A stretch of 64,000 bases of DNA from JBDSSS01 sp963764195 (GTDB lineage Bacteria > Actinomycetota > Actinomycetes > Actinomycetales > Dermatophilaceae), in assembly GCA_963764195.1 (NCBI GenBank), contig CAVXRG010000003.1, positions 186,001-250,000 of the forward strand. Reading direction: 5' to 3'. Below, piece after piece: positions 53,844 to 63,347 of the stretch. A model generated the notes under the pieces. It saw only the letters and a list, made by a program, of their open reading frames with translations. It made no database searches and had not been told where the DNA came from. The translations under genes and the position numbers were made by a program. How positions within the stretch are numbered: the stretch's first letter is position 1; each line of letters begins with the position of its first letter.

Positions 53844-54839
53844 TCAGTCCTCCATCATGTCGGTGCTGCCGAACCAGCCGGGGCGGTCGAAGCGGTGCTG
53901 GCTGTCGATGGTGCGGATCGTCCCGCTGCGCGAGCGCATCACGAGGGAGTTCGTCCGGGCCGACCGCGCTCCGTAGCGCACGCCCCGGAGCAGCTCGCCG
54001 TCGGTGATGCCGGTCGCGACGAAGAAGCAGTCGCCGGTGACGAGGTCGTTCGTCGAGAGCACACGGTCGAGGTCGTGGCCGGCGTCGAGGGCCCGCTGGC
54101 GCTCGTCGTCGTCCTTGGGCCAGAGCCGGCCCTGGATGACGCCACCGACGCACTTGATGGCGCAGGCGGCGATGATGCCCTCCGGGGTGCCGCCGATCCC
54201 GAGCAGCAGGTCGACGCCGGTGTCCGGGCGCGCCGCCATGACCGCCCCGGCGACGTCACCGTCGACGATGTAGCGGATCCGGGCGCCGGCCTCACGGACC
54301 TGCTCGGCGAGGTCGGCGTGGCGTGGGCGGTCGAGGATGACGACCGTGACGTCGGCGTTCGTCTCGTGCTTGGCCTTGGCGATGCGCCGGATGTTCTCGG
54401 CGACGGGCAGCCGGATGTCGACGACGTCCGCAGCCTCTGGCCCGGTCGCGAGCTTGTCCATGTAGAAGACGGCGGAGGGGTCGTACATCGCGCCCCGGTC
54501 GGCGACCGCCATGACGGCCACGGCGTTCGGCATCCCCTTGGCGGTGAGGGTCGTGCCGTCGATCGGGTCGACGGCGACGTCAACCTCGGGGCCGGTGCCG
54601 TCGCCGACGAGCTCGCCGTTGTAGAGCATCGGGGCGTTGTCCTTCTCGCCCTCCCCGATGACGACGACGCCGCGCATGCTCACCGTCGAGATCATCGCGC
54701 GCATCGCCTCGACGGCCGCGCCGTCGGCGGTGTTCTTCTCCCCGCGACCGACCCAGCGACCTCCCGCCATCGCGGCGGCCTCCGTGACCCGGACGAGCTC
54801 GAGGGCGAGGTTGCGATCGGGCTTGCTGGGGTTCTTCAC
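53844..54839 (-). CDS. glpX: Class II fructose-1,6-bisphosphatase
   Basis: 331 residues, gluconeogenic phosphatase of the GlpX type. GRGEKNTADGAAVEAMR, EVDVAVDPIDGTTLTAKGM (metal site) and GIGGTPEGIIAACAIKC are diagnostic. GTG 54839 has GGAGG five bases upstream. With the adjacent kinase it points to fructose phosphate handling. Confidence 0.96.
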   Translation of the reverse strand: MKNPSKPDRNLALELVRVTEAAAMAGGRWVGRGEKNTADGAAVEAMRAMISTVSMRGVVVIGEGEKDNAPMLYNGELVGDGTGPEVDVAVDPIDGTTLTAKGMPNAVAVMAVADRGAMYDPSAVFYMDKLATGPEAADVVDIRLPVAENIRRIAKAKHETNADVTVVILDRPRHADLAEQVREAGARIRYIVDGDVAGAVMAARPDTGVDLLLGIGGTPEGIIAACAIKCVGGVIQGRLWPKDDDERQRALDAGHDLDRVLSTNDLVTGDCFFVATGITDGELLRGVRYGARSARTNSLVMRSRSGTIRTIDSQHRFDRPGWFGSTDMMED

Positions 54840-54933
54840 GAGGGCCTCCGTCGGCGCTGAGCGGGTCGGCGTCAGCCTAGCGGTGGGCCGGGGCGGGTTT
54901 GGACCGCTTGCCGGCGTCAGGGACGATGGGGTG

Positions 54934-55548
54934 ATGACCACCCCGCCGACGTCCGAGCAGGCTCCCGAGCCGGCCGCCGAGCAGGGCCCCCCAGCGCCTC
55001 CGCGGCGCAGCGCCTACTCGATGGGCTCAACGCCCAACCTGCTCCGGTCGCTGCTCGTCATCGGACTGTTCGTGCTCGCGCTCTTCGCGATCGTCCCGCG
55101 CATCGACCGGGTCGAGCGCCCGGCCGTCGACGCGCTCTCCAAGGCGGAGTTCACCGCCTCGCAGACCGGCTGGCCGGTCGAGCTCCCGACCGGCCTCGGC
55201 GACGGCTGGGTGCCGACGGTCGCGACCTACGCCCCCGGCACGGAGAAGGTCCCCACCTTCACGACCGTGTGGGCGACCCCGGCCGGCAAGGACATCGCGT
55301 TGAAGCAGGCGGTCGCCGTCACGGACGGCTGGCTCACGCGGTCGGTCAACGACACGCCCGTGGCGGGCACGGTCGACGTCGGTGGACGCGCCTTCGAGCG
55401 GTATGCCGCCGGCGACGGCTCGCAGACCGCCTACGTCGAGCGCGGCGCCGGCGCCGACGGGCTGACGATCGTCGCCAGCGGGACGGCGGAGGATGCCGAG
55501 CTGCGGACCTTCGTCGCCGCCCTGGAGCCGGTCACGCCCTCTCCCTGA
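54934..55548 (+). CDS. DUF4245 membrane-anchored protein
   Basis: 204 residues. N-terminal Pro/Glu-rich cytoplasmic part, one helix at about 40-60 (LLRSLLVIGLFVLALFAIVP), then an extracytoplasmic domain with WPVELPTGLGDGWVPTVA and ASGTAEDAEL, the DUF4245 pattern. Often found beside glpX or xseB in actinobacteria; function unknown. ATG lies six bases after GACGAT (54922-54927), possibly leaderless. Confidence 0.85.
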   Translation: MTTPPTSEQAPEPAAEQGPPAPPRRSAYSMGSTPNLLRSLLVIGLFVLALFAIVPRIDRVERPAVDALSKAEFTASQTGWPVELPTGLGDGWVPTVATYAPGTEKVPTFTTVWATPAGKDIALKQAVAVTDGWLTRSVNDTPVAGTVDVGGRAFERYAAGDGSQTAYVERGAGADGLTIVASGTAEDAELRTFVAALEPVTPSP

Positions 55549-55563
55549 GTCGCCGGGGAGGGC

Positions 55564-55872
55564 TCAGTCGTCCTCCTCGAAGACGGCATCGTCGGCGTGC
55601 GTCGGGGTCGAGGTGGCCGTCCGGTCGGCCCGGGGGCGGGTCGCCTCCTCGATCTCGGCCTGGGCGCCGTCGAGCCAGGCGGCGCAGTGCGCGGCGAGGG
55701 CCTCGCCGCGGCGCCAGAGCTGCATCGAGTCCTCGAGCGGGGCCTGGCCGGCTTCGAGCCGGCCGACGATCGCGACGAGCTCCTCGCGGGCCTGCTCGTA
55801 GCGCAGGGCCGCCACGTCGGGGAAGTCGGCCGCGTCCGGAGCGACGTCGGCAGCGGTGGTGGCATCGGTCAT
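55564..55872 (-). CDS. xseB: Exodeoxyribonuclease VII small subunit
   Basis: 102 residues. LRYEQAREELVAIVGRLEAGQAPLEDSMQLWRRGEAL is the XseB helical hairpin. ATG 55872 follows GAGGAG; a GTG at 55893 overlapping xseA is the alternative. Acidic tail FEEDD. Follows xseA on the minus strand. Confidence 0.93.
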   Translation of the reverse strand: MTDATTAADVAPDAADFPDVAALRYEQAREELVAIVGRLEAGQAPLEDSMQLWRRGEALAAHCAAWLDGAQAEIEEATRPRADRTATSTPTHADDAVFEEDD

Positions 55873-55889
55873 CGGGGTCTCCTCGGAGG

Positions 55890-57164
55890 TCACGCGTCGG
55901 GCTCGTTCGTCGGGTCGGGGTGGGGGCTGTCGGGGCTGGTCACCGGGCGCACCCCGAAGTCGCCGCGGGCCACCCGGACCCGCAGCAGCTCGTCGGCCCC
56001 GACGTCGTCGCGGTCCATCACGACGCGGCCGTCGCGGTGCTGCACGACGGCATACCCCCGCTCGAGGGTGGACTGCGGCGACAGGGCGGTCACCTGCCTG
56101 CGGAGGTGGACGACCTCGTCGGCGCCGCGGTGCAGCCGGGACTCGATCCGGGTCGCCGCGCGGCGGCGGAGGGCGGCGATCTCGTCGCGGTGGACGAGGA
56201 CGACGGCGGCGGGGTCGGCCATGACGGGCCGGCTGACGAGCGAGCGGAGCCCGTGCCGCTCGGCGTCGAGCCGCCGGCCCAGACTGGCGCGGAGGCGCTC
56301 GCGACCACCGGAGACGATCGCCTGCTCCTGCGCGGCGTCGGGGACGACCTTCTTGCCGGCGTCTGTGGGGGTGGAGGCGCGCCAGTCGGCGACGAGGTCG
56401 AGCAGCGGCTGGTCGACCTCGTGCCCGATGGCGCTGATGACGGGGGTGACCGCCTCGGCCACGGCGCGGAGCATCGCCTCGTTGGAGAAGGGGAGCAGCT
56501 CCTCGACCGCGCCGCCGCCGCGGGCGATGACGATGACGTCGACAGAACGGTCGGCGTCGAGCTCGCGGAGCGCGGCGACGACCTCGGTGACGGCGCTCGT
56601 GCCCTGCACGGCGACCTCACGGATCGCGAAACGGACCGCGGGCCAGCGGCGCCGGGCGTTCTCGACGACGTCGCGCTCCGCCGCGGAGTTGCGGCCGGTG
56701 ATGAGGCCGACGGTGTGGGGCAGGAACGGGATCGGACGCTTGCGGTCGGCGTCGAAGACGCCCTCGGCCGCGAGGGTCCGCTTGAGGATCTCGACCCGGG
56801 CCAGCAGGTCGCCGATGCCGACGGGCCGGATCTGGCGGGCCTCGAGCTGGAGGGTGCCGCGCTTGGTCCAGAACGTCGGCTTCGCCTGGAGCACGACCCG
56901 GGAGCCCTGCGACAGGGGCGTGGGCATCGCGCGGACGGCGTTCATCGGCACGGAGACCGACAGCGACATGTCGACGTCGGGGTCGCGCAGGGTGAGGAAG
57001 GCGGTGTTGCCCCGCGCGTTGAACTGGACGACCTGACCCTCGACCCAGAGCTGGCTCATCTTCTCGACGTACGCCGAGATCTTGAGGCTGAGCAGCCGGA
57101 CGGGCCACGGCTGCTCAGCCGTGGTCTCAGCGGCCCGCTCCGGCAGCGGGTTCGTCAGGCTCAC
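55890..57164 (-). CDS. xseA: Exodeoxyribonuclease VII large subunit
   Basis: 424 residues. N-terminal OB-fold (YVEKMSQLWVEGQVVQFNARG) then the nuclease part with VGLITGRNSAAERDV, VIARGGGAVEELLPF and SAIGHEVDQPLLDLVAD, which carry the catalytic residues. Bidirectional single-strand exonuclease. GTG 57164 is chosen by family length; upstream coding is Arg/Cys-rich and unlike the family. Divergent from ispH. Confidence 0.96.
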   Translation of the reverse strand: MSLTNPLPERAAETTAEQPWPVRLLSLKISAYVEKMSQLWVEGQVVQFNARGNTAFLTLRDPDVDMSLSVSVPMNAVRAMPTPLSQGSRVVLQAKPTFWTKRGTLQLEARQIRPVGIGDLLARVEILKRTLAAEGVFDADRKRPIPFLPHTVGLITGRNSAAERDVVENARRRWPAVRFAIREVAVQGTSAVTEVVAALRELDADRSVDVIVIARGGGAVEELLPFSNEAMLRAVAEAVTPVISAIGHEVDQPLLDLVADWRASTPTDAGKKVVPDAAQEQAIVSGGRERLRASLGRRLDAERHGLRSLVSRPVMADPAAVVLVHRDEIAALRRRAATRIESRLHRGADEVVHLRRQVTALSPQSTLERGYAVVQHRDGRVVMDRDDVGADELLRVRVARGDFGVRPVTSPDSPHPDPTNEPDA

Positions 57165-57253
57165 CCGCGCAACGATAGGGGGCGGCTCCCACGGAGGTGG
57201 GCGGCATACCCCATGGTCGGGGGGTGTCGCCCGCCGGCACGTACGATGGAGCC

Positions 57254-58288
57254 ATGACCGAGCCTGCCGTGAAGCCGTCCGACAAGAAGGTCCTGCTCGC
57301 CGCACCCCGGGGCTACTGCGCCGGGGTGGACCGCGCGGTCATCACCGTGGAGAAGGCGCTCGACCTCTACGGTGCCCCGGTCTACGTGCGCAAGCAGATC
57401 GTGCACAACAAGCACGTCGTCACCACGCTGGAGAAGCGCGGCGCGATCTTCGTCGACGAGACCGACGAGGTGCCCGAGGGCGCGACCGTCATCTTCTCGG
57501 CGCACGGCGTCGCGCCCGTCGTCCACGAGGAGGCGCGGGTCCGCAGCCTCAAGACGATCGACGCGACCTGCCCCCTCGTGACGAAGGTGCACCGCGAGGC
57601 CGTGCGCTTCGCCGACGACGACTTCGACATCCTGCTCATCGGCCACGAGGGCCACGAGGAGGTCGTCGGCACCGCCGGTGAGGCGCCCGAGCACATCACC
57701 CTCGTGGACGGCCCCGACGACGTCGACAACGTCACCGTCCGCGACCCGGAGCGGGTCGTCTGGCTCTCCCAGACGACTCTGTCGGTCGACGAGACGATGG
57801 AGACGGTCAAGCGGCTCAAGGAGCGCTTCCCCGCCCTGCAGAGCCCGCCGTCCGACGACATCTGCTACGCCACGCAGAACCGCCAGCTCGCGGTCAAGGA
57901 GATGGCCCGGGAGACCGACCTGATGATCGTCGTCGGCTCGCGCAACTCCTCCAACTCGGTCCGGCTCGTCGAGGTCGCGCTCGAGCACGGCTCGCGTGCG
58001 GGGCATCTCGTCGACTTCGCCGACGAGATCGACGAGGCCTGGCTCGAGGGCGTGACCACCGTCGGGGTCACCTCCGGGGCGAGCGTGCCCGAGGTGCTCG
58101 TCCGCGACGTGCTGACCTGGTTGGCCGAGCGTGGCTACGACGACGTGCGCCCGGTCGTCGCCGCCGAGGAGTCGCTGCTCTTCTCGCTGCCGAGCGAGCT
58201 GCGGCGCGACATGAAGAAGCGGTCCGGCCAGGAGGTCGGCGAGGTGCGTCACGACGGCGCCTTCGAGGAGTCCGGCTCGCTCCACTGA
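57254..58288 (+). CDS. ispH: 4-hydroxy-3-methylbut-2-enyl diphosphate reductase
   Basis: 344 residues, last enzyme of the MEP isoprenoid pathway. Cluster cysteines are about C22 (APRGYCAGV), C106 (ATCPLVTKVH) and C204 (DDICYATQNRQ); the catalytic Glu is in the AEES/TSGASVPE region. ATG is six bases after TACGAT (57242-57247) without a ribosome site, so probably leaderless. Confidence 0.97.
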   Translation: MTEPAVKPSDKKVLLAAPRGYCAGVDRAVITVEKALDLYGAPVYVRKQIVHNKHVVTTLEKRGAIFVDETDEVPEGATVIFSAHGVAPVVHEEARVRSLKTIDATCPLVTKVHREAVRFADDDFDILLIGHEGHEEVVGTAGEAPEHITLVDGPDDVDNVTVRDPERVVWLSQTTLSVDETMETVKRLKERFPALQSPPSDDICYATQNRQLAVKEMARETDLMIVVGSRNSSNSVRLVEVALEHGSRAGHLVDFADEIDEAWLEGVTTVGVTSGASVPEVLVRDVLTWLAERGYDDVRPVVAAEESLLFSLPSELRRDMKKRSGQEVGEVRHDGAFEESGSLH

Positions 58289-58310
58289 GGCTCGGCAACC
58301 TCCCGGGAGC

Positions 58311-59552
58311 TCAACCCGTCAGGCCGCGTGTCGTGCCGGTGCCGGTCTGACGGGTGTGGTCGACATCGGCCGGGCGCCCGGCCTCCTGCTCGAGGTAGCG
58401 CTCGTCCCGTCCGTCCCGACCGGCCGCGTCCTCGGCATCGAGCAGCTCGGACGCGCTGAGGGAGCGGGGCGCGACCTCGACCGCCGCGACTGACACCGGG
58501 GCCTGGCTGGTGAGCTGGAGCTCGTGCATGCGCCGGGCGGTGACGAGCACCCGCGACTCGAGGGTCCCGACGAACCGGTTGTAGTGCTCGACCGACCGAG
58601 CGAGCGACTGGCCCATCCCCGTGACGTGCCCGCCGAGGGTGCCGAGGCGGGCGTAGAGGTCCTGGCCGAGGGCGAGCAGCTCGCGGGCGTTCTGCTCGAC
58701 GGCGTCCTGCTGCCAGATCGCGCCGATCGTGCGGAGCACGGCGTAGAGGGTGCCCGGCGAGGCGAGCACGACCTTGCGGGACAGCGCGTGCTCGTAGAGG
58801 CCAGGGTCATCGGCGAGGGCTGTCGCGAGGATCGCCTCGCCCGGGACGAAGCAGATGACGACCTCGGGGGAGCGGGTGAACGCGGTCCAGTAGCCCTTGG
58901 CCGCGAGGCTCTCGACGTGGCGGCGCAGCGAGGTCGCGTGGGCGGCGAGCAGCTCGGTGCGCTCGACCTCGCCCACCGTGTCCCCGTGCGCCTGGAGGAA
59001 GTGGGCCATCGGGGCCTTGCTGTCGACGACGACGTGTCGCCCGCCCGGCAGGTTGATGACGGCATCGGGCCGGACCGTCGCCCCGTGGCGGGTGACCCGG
59101 GTGACCTGCTCGTCGAAGTCGCAGCGCGCGAGCAGGCCGGACAGCTCGAGAACGCGTCGGAGCTGCACCTCGCCCCAGGCGCCACGCACCGTCGAGGAGT
59201 TGAGGGCGCTCGCGAGTGTCGCCGTCTCCGTGCGCAGTGAGTCCGTCGATCGGCTCACCGCGGTGAGCCGCTCGCCGAGCTGGCCGAACTGCTGGACCCG
59301 GTCGCGCTCCAGGGCCCCCACCTGCTGCTCGACCCGGCCGATCGTGTCCCGCAGCGGGGCGAGGAGGGCGGCGGTGGTGTCGTCGTCGTCCCGCGCCACC
59401 TCGAGGTCGCCGACGCGGATCCGCAGCACGTCGCGCTCGGCCTCAGCAGCGGCCGCGCGGGCCAGGAGCGAGGACCGGGCCCACAGCCAGGCGACCAGCG
59501 CGCCGAGGAGGCCGCCGATGAGCACGCCGATGATGAGCGTCGTCTGGTCCAT
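58311..59552 (-). CDS. rmuC: DNA recombination protein RmuC
   Basis: 413 residues: one N-terminal helix (about 5-25), a coiled coil (30-110), and a nuclease-fold domain with STVRGAWGEVQLRRVLELSGL, PDAVINLPGGRHVVVDSKAP and GYWTAFTRSPEVVICFVPGE. RmuC limits inversion at short repeats, noteworthy beside the tandem repeats at 59604. Open frame continues upstream but is unrelated; ATG 59552 gives the membrane anchor. Confidence 0.92.
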   Translation of the reverse strand: MDQTTLIIGVLIGGLLGALVAWLWARSSLLARAAAAEAERDVLRIRVGDLEVARDDDDTTAALLAPLRDTIGRVEQQVGALERDRVQQFGQLGERLTAVSRSTDSLRTETATLASALNSSTVRGAWGEVQLRRVLELSGLLARCDFDEQVTRVTRHGATVRPDAVINLPGGRHVVVDSKAPMAHFLQAHGDTVGEVERTELLAAHATSLRRHVESLAAKGYWTAFTRSPEVVICFVPGEAILATALADDPGLYEHALSRKVVLASPGTLYAVLRTIGAIWQQDAVEQNARELLALGQDLYARLGTLGGHVTGMGQSLARSVEHYNRFVGTLESRVLVTARRMHELQLTSQAPVSVAAVEVAPRSLSASELLDAEDAAGRDGRDERYLEQEAGRPADVDHTRQTGTGTTRGLTG

Positions 59553-59603
59553 GGCCCCACCGTCGCAGACACCGCCGACACGCGCCCCGTCCGACACCCC
59601 GCC

Positions 59604-59790
59604 GCACTCTTGGTAGCCCGGGCGATGGAACCGGCGGGCTGAGCGGCATACGCCCGCACTTTTGGTAGCCCGGGCGATGAAATCGGCGGGCTGAGCGGCT
59701 ACGCCCGCACTTTTGGTAGCCGGGGCGATGAAACCGGCACGCTCGGTGGCGCAACACCGCACTTCTGGTAGCCCGGGCGACTCAGCGGGC
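59604..59790. repeat. Family C tandem repeat, about 52-bp unit, four copies
   Basis: Units begin GCACT at 59604, 59656, 59707 and 59759 (periods 52, 51, 52). Core: CTTTTGGTAGCCCGGGCGATG, then AAACCGGCGGGCTGAGCGGC. The last copy is truncated and runs into the TAGACC before the next gene. No spacers. Lies between divergent rmuC and a thioesterase-fold gene, so it could hold binding sites for both. Confidence 0.88.
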
Positions 59791-59810
59791 GGGTCTGCTA
59801 GACCTGTCCC

Positions 59811-60662
59811 GTGAGCGAGTACGACGACGAGATCCGGCTCGAGGCCGGCGACGGACCCGGTGTCCACCAGGGAACTTTCCACGAGGAGTGGATGATCGGG
59901 AATGCCGTCAACGGTGGCCTCGTCATGGCAGCCGGTCTCGGCGCGCTGGGCGCCCACCTCCGCGACGACCCGGGCGAGCGGACGCCGCACGCCGACCCCG
60001 TCGTGCTCAGCGCCTACTTCATGACCGCGTCCACCCCCGGGCCGTTCACCGTGACGACCGAGGTGATGCGGTGTGGGCGGTCGCTCTCGACCGGTCAGAT
60101 CAGCATCAGCCAGGCCGGCCCGGACGGCGCACCGGTCGAGCGGATGCGCGCCCTCGGCTCGTTCGGCGACCTCGCCGACGTCGAGACGCTGAAGCAGTCG
60201 AGCCCGCCTGACATGCCCTCCCCGGAGCAGTGCGTGTCCTCGCGCCAGGCGCCGCCGGAGTTCCTCGCCAACATGCGCTTCCTCGACCGGCTCGACCTGC
60301 GGCTCGACCCGTCCAGCGCCGGATGGGCGATGGGGCGGCCCTCCTTCAAGGGTGAGATCCGCGGTTGGCTGCGGATGGCCGACGAGCGCGAGCCCGACAC
60401 GACGCTGCTGATGATGGCACTGGACGCGCTGCCGCCGGTCGCCTTCGACCTCGGCATCCTCGGCTGGACGCCCACGCTCGAGTTCACCGGTCACGTCCGG
60501 CGCCGGCCCGAGCCCGGCTGGCTCCAGGTTGCCCTCACGAGCCAGAACGTCGGCGGCGGGATGATGGAGGAGGACGCGATGATCTGGGACTCGGCCGGCC
60601 GCCTCGTCGCCCAGTCCCGCCAGCTCTGTGGGGTCCGCCACCCGCCGGCGGGCGCCGAGTGA
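59811..60662 (+). CDS. Thioesterase-fold (acyl-CoA) protein
   Basis: 283 residues, double hot-dog type resembling TesB/acyl-CoA thioesterase-like proteins: WMIGNAVNGGLVMAAGLGALG, then LSAYFMTASTPGPFTV, MRCGRSLSTGQISISQ, and a second half with ILGWTPTLEFTGHVRR and EDAMIWDSAGRLVAQSRQL. Substrate not known. GTG lies six bases after TAGACC (59799-59804), a candidate leaderless start. Confidence 0.85.
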   Translation: MSEYDDEIRLEAGDGPGVHQGTFHEEWMIGNAVNGGLVMAAGLGALGAHLRDDPGERTPHADPVVLSAYFMTASTPGPFTVTTEVMRCGRSLSTGQISISQAGPDGAPVERMRALGSFGDLADVETLKQSSPPDMPSPEQCVSSRQAPPEFLANMRFLDRLDLRLDPSSAGWAMGRPSFKGEIRGWLRMADEREPDTTLLMMALDALPPVAFDLGILGWTPTLEFTGHVRRRPEPGWLQVALTSQNVGGGMMEEDAMIWDSAGRLVAQSRQLCGVRHPPAGAE

Positions 60663-60688
60663 GGCGGAATTGAGGCGGAGCTGAGCTC

Positions 60689-61225
60689 GTGGCCGTCGGG
60701 CTGACCTACGAGACGCACGCGACGACCGAGGACAACGAGCGGGGGGTCGCCACCGGCTGGCTGCCCGGCCGGCTCTCCGCGGAGGGACGCCGCCAGGCCG
60801 CGCTGCTCGGTGAGCGGCGTCGGGACGATGGGTATGCCGTCGTGCTCGTCTCGGACCTCGCGCGGGCCGTCGAGACGGCCCGGATCGCCTTCGCCGGCAC
60901 CCGTGTCGTCGTCCGGGAGGACGTCCGGCTGCGCGAGTGCGACTACGGCCTGCTCAACGGCTGCCCGGTCGTGGAGCTGGCGCGGATCCGGTTGGACCAT
61001 CTCGACGTCCCCTTCCCCGGCGGCCAGAGCTACGCGGAGGTCGTGGCGCAGACCATGGCCCTGCTCGGTGACCTCAGGACGGAGTTCGATGGGGAGCGGG
61101 TGCTGCTCGTCTCCCACTCGGCCAACCGGTGGGCACTCCAGCACCTGCTCGACGGGATGCCGCTCGCCGAAGTGGTCGCCGCACCGTTCGACTGGCAGCC
61201 GGGATGGAGCTGGCGGCTGCCGTGA
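60689..61225 (+). CDS. Histidine phosphatase family protein, variant active site
   Basis: 178 residues. The usual RHG/RHA is ETHATTEDNE: His kept, preceding Arg replaced by Thr. SDLARAVETARIAF, LRECDYGLLNG and VSHSANRWALQHLLDG hold the other conserved positions. A large actinobacterial subgroup with this variant exists as far as I recall, so the change may not abolish activity. GTG start. Twenty-six bases after the thioesterase-fold gene. Confidence 0.82.
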   Translation: MAVGLTYETHATTEDNERGVATGWLPGRLSAEGRRQAALLGERRRDDGYAVVLVSDLARAVETARIAFAGTRVVVREDVRLRECDYGLLNGCPVVELARIRLDHLDVPFPGGQSYAEVVAQTMALLGDLRTEFDGERVLLVSHSANRWALQHLLDGMPLAEVVAAPFDWQPGWSWRLP

Positions 61226-61311
61226 CGAGCGCCACCGCAGCGCGCCCGCAGCGAGCGGCATACCCGCGGGTGGTCGGCCGCAGGCCACGCGGCAACTAGA
61301 CTCTTGCAACC

Positions 61312-62397
61312 GTGGCACTCACCATCGGAATCGTCGGTCTCCCCAACGTCGGCAAGTCGACCATGTTCAACGCGCTGACCAAGAACAACGTGCTCGCCGC
61401 GAACTACCCGTTCGCGACGATCGAGCCGAACGTCGGGGTCGTCCCGCTGCCCGACCCGCGCCTCGGTCAGCTCGCCGAGATCTTCGGCTCGCAGAAGATC
61501 CTGCCCGCGACGGTCAGCTTCGTCGACATCGCCGGCATCGTCCGCGGCGCGAGCGTCGGGGAGGGCCTGGGCAACAAGTTCCTCGCCAACATCCGCGAAG
61601 CCGACGCGATCTGCCAGGTCGTGCGTGCCTTCGAGGACGGCGACGTCGTGCACGTCGACGGCAAGGTGAGCCCCGCCTCCGACATCGAGACGATCCACAC
61701 CGAGCTCATCCTCGCCGACCTCCAGACCCTCGAGAAGGCGGTGCCGCGCCTCGAGAAGGAGGTGCGGATCCAGAAGGACAAGAAGGCCGCCCTCGACAAC
61801 GCGCTCGCCGCGCAGAAGGTCCTCGAGGAGGGCCACACGTTGTATGCCGCGGGGCCGGCCGCGGGCGTCGACCTCGACGAGGCCAAGAGCCTGGGTCTGC
61901 TCACGACCAAGCCCTTCATCTACGTCTTCAACCTCGACGAGGACCAGCTCTCCGACGCCGACCTGCACGCCTCGCTGCGCGAGCTCGCCGCGCCCGCCGA
62001 CGCGGTCTTCCTCAACGCCAAGCTCGAGATGGACCTGATGGACATGGAGCCCGCGGAGGCCTTCGAGCTGCTCGAGAGCTTCGGCGCGGCGGAGTCCGGC
62101 CTCGACCAGCTGGCCCGCACCGGCTTCCACACGCTCGGGCTGCAGACCTACCTCACGGCGGGCCCCAAGGAGTCGCGCGCCTGGACGATCGGCAAGGGCT
62201 GGACCGCTCCGATGGCCGCCGGGGTCATCCACACCGACTTCCAGCGCGGCTTCATCAAGGCCGAGATCGTCGGTTTCGACGACCTCGTCGCAGCCGGGTC
62301 GATGAATGCCGCCAAGTCCGCGGGCAAGGTGCGCATCGAGGGCAAGGAGTACGTCATGCAGGACGGCGACGTCGTGGAGTTCCGCTTCAACGTGTGA
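61312..62397 (+). CDS. ychF: Redox-regulated ATPase YchF
   Basis: 361 residues, an Obg-type P-loop protein that binds ATP rather than GTP and associates with ribosomes. P-loop GLPNVGKST (9-17), DIAGIVRGA (G3), the NLDE form in place of NKxD near 206, a coiled coil, and C-terminal TGS-like domain with GFIKAEIVGFDDL and VEFRFNV. GTG 61312 lies nine bases after TAGACT (61297-61302), probably leaderless. Confidence 0.97.
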   Translation: MALTIGIVGLPNVGKSTMFNALTKNNVLAANYPFATIEPNVGVVPLPDPRLGQLAEIFGSQKILPATVSFVDIAGIVRGASVGEGLGNKFLANIREADAICQVVRAFEDGDVVHVDGKVSPASDIETIHTELILADLQTLEKAVPRLEKEVRIQKDKKAALDNALAAQKVLEEGHTLYAAGPAAGVDLDEAKSLGLLTTKPFIYVFNLDEDQLSDADLHASLRELAAPADAVFLNAKLEMDLMDMEPAEAFELLESFGAAESGLDQLARTGFHTLGLQTYLTAGPKESRAWTIGKGWTAPMAAGVIHTDFQRGFIKAEIVGFDDLVAAGSMNAAKSAGKVRIEGKEYVMQDGDVVEFRFNV

Positions 62398-63185
62398 AGC
62401 TCCAGGTCAGAGCCGTCCAAGCGTCACCTGCCCCGTAACGCCCTCGCCTCCCGGCGCCGGGGTCGACGGGCCGGCCGAGGCCCGGTAGGGCGACGTTGCG
62501 CTCGGAGCCGTCCCCCCGATCTGTTGTGTGGTCGGGAAGAGCGCGCCTCGTGAAGAACCATGTCGTGTGCCCGGTCGCCATCGGCTCATGGGCCTCGCCG
62601 TCGGAGGCGAAGCCGTGGTCCTTGCCGACCGGTTCGAGGGTGTGGGTTGCCACATAGTCCTGGTGGCTCTGCCGCTCACCTCCTCGACAGGGCCACCGAG
62701 GATCTCGCAGTCGAGGTTCGAGGACTTCCACCGGATGCCGGGCGGGCTGACCGGGGCCACCTGGGCAGCCCGGTCGAGCCGACGCAACCACTCATCGGTC
62801 CCGCCGCTGACGTAGCAGCTGCCGGACCGTGATCGCTGCGGCCGGTCGGCCAGCGATACCGTCGACGTGGCGCGAGAGCTCGTCGTCGAGGTCGACCTCG
62901 CCCGCCTCGACCAGCTGCATGACGGCAAGGGCGGTGAAGCTCTTCGGATATTGAGCCGATGAGGAAAACGGTGTCCGGTGTGGCCGCCTCGTCGCTCCCG
63001 ATCCTCGTGACGCCGCGCGCCCGCCGTGATGGTCCCGCCGTCGCCCACGACGGCGTAGGCAACGCCCGGGCCTCCGGAGGCGGACATCTCGGTGTCGATG
63101 ACGTCATCCAACGGAGCCTCGGGGCGCCGAGCGGGAAGGCGGCGCCGAGGCTCAGCGCCAGAAGCGTCAGCAATCGTCGGACCAT
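62395..63185 (-). pseudogene. Serine hydrolase (beta-lactamase fold) with multiple frameshifts
   Basis: Reading across frames gives a secreted class C hydrolase: signal MVRRLLTLLALSLGAAF, then ASGGPGVAYAVVGDGGTITAG, FLIGSIS, SFTALAVMQLVEAGEVDLDDEL, DGIAGRPAAAITVRQLL, then SSNLDCEILGGPVEEVSG, then DYVATHTLEPVGKDHGFASDGEAHEPMATGHTTWF. A one-base insertion falls in the SxxK codons (TCC-G-AAG-AGC), and at least two more shifts follow. The gene is dead as written unless these are sequencing errors. Confidence 0.8.
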
Positions 63186-63347
63186 GATCGTCCTCCAGGA
63201 CCATGCCGGAGGAGAGGCTACGGCCCTCGTGGCATCGGGGGGCTGGGATCGCCCCGGCTCACGGGTGTCCCGGACGAGTTGCCCCGGCCCGTGACACCGA
63301 CGCTTCACGCGCCCCCTCGTCCCGTCAGGGCCCTGGGGACTGTCCAG

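Noticed and set aside
59604..59790. CRISPR array
   Set aside because: Units are contiguous without variable spacers.
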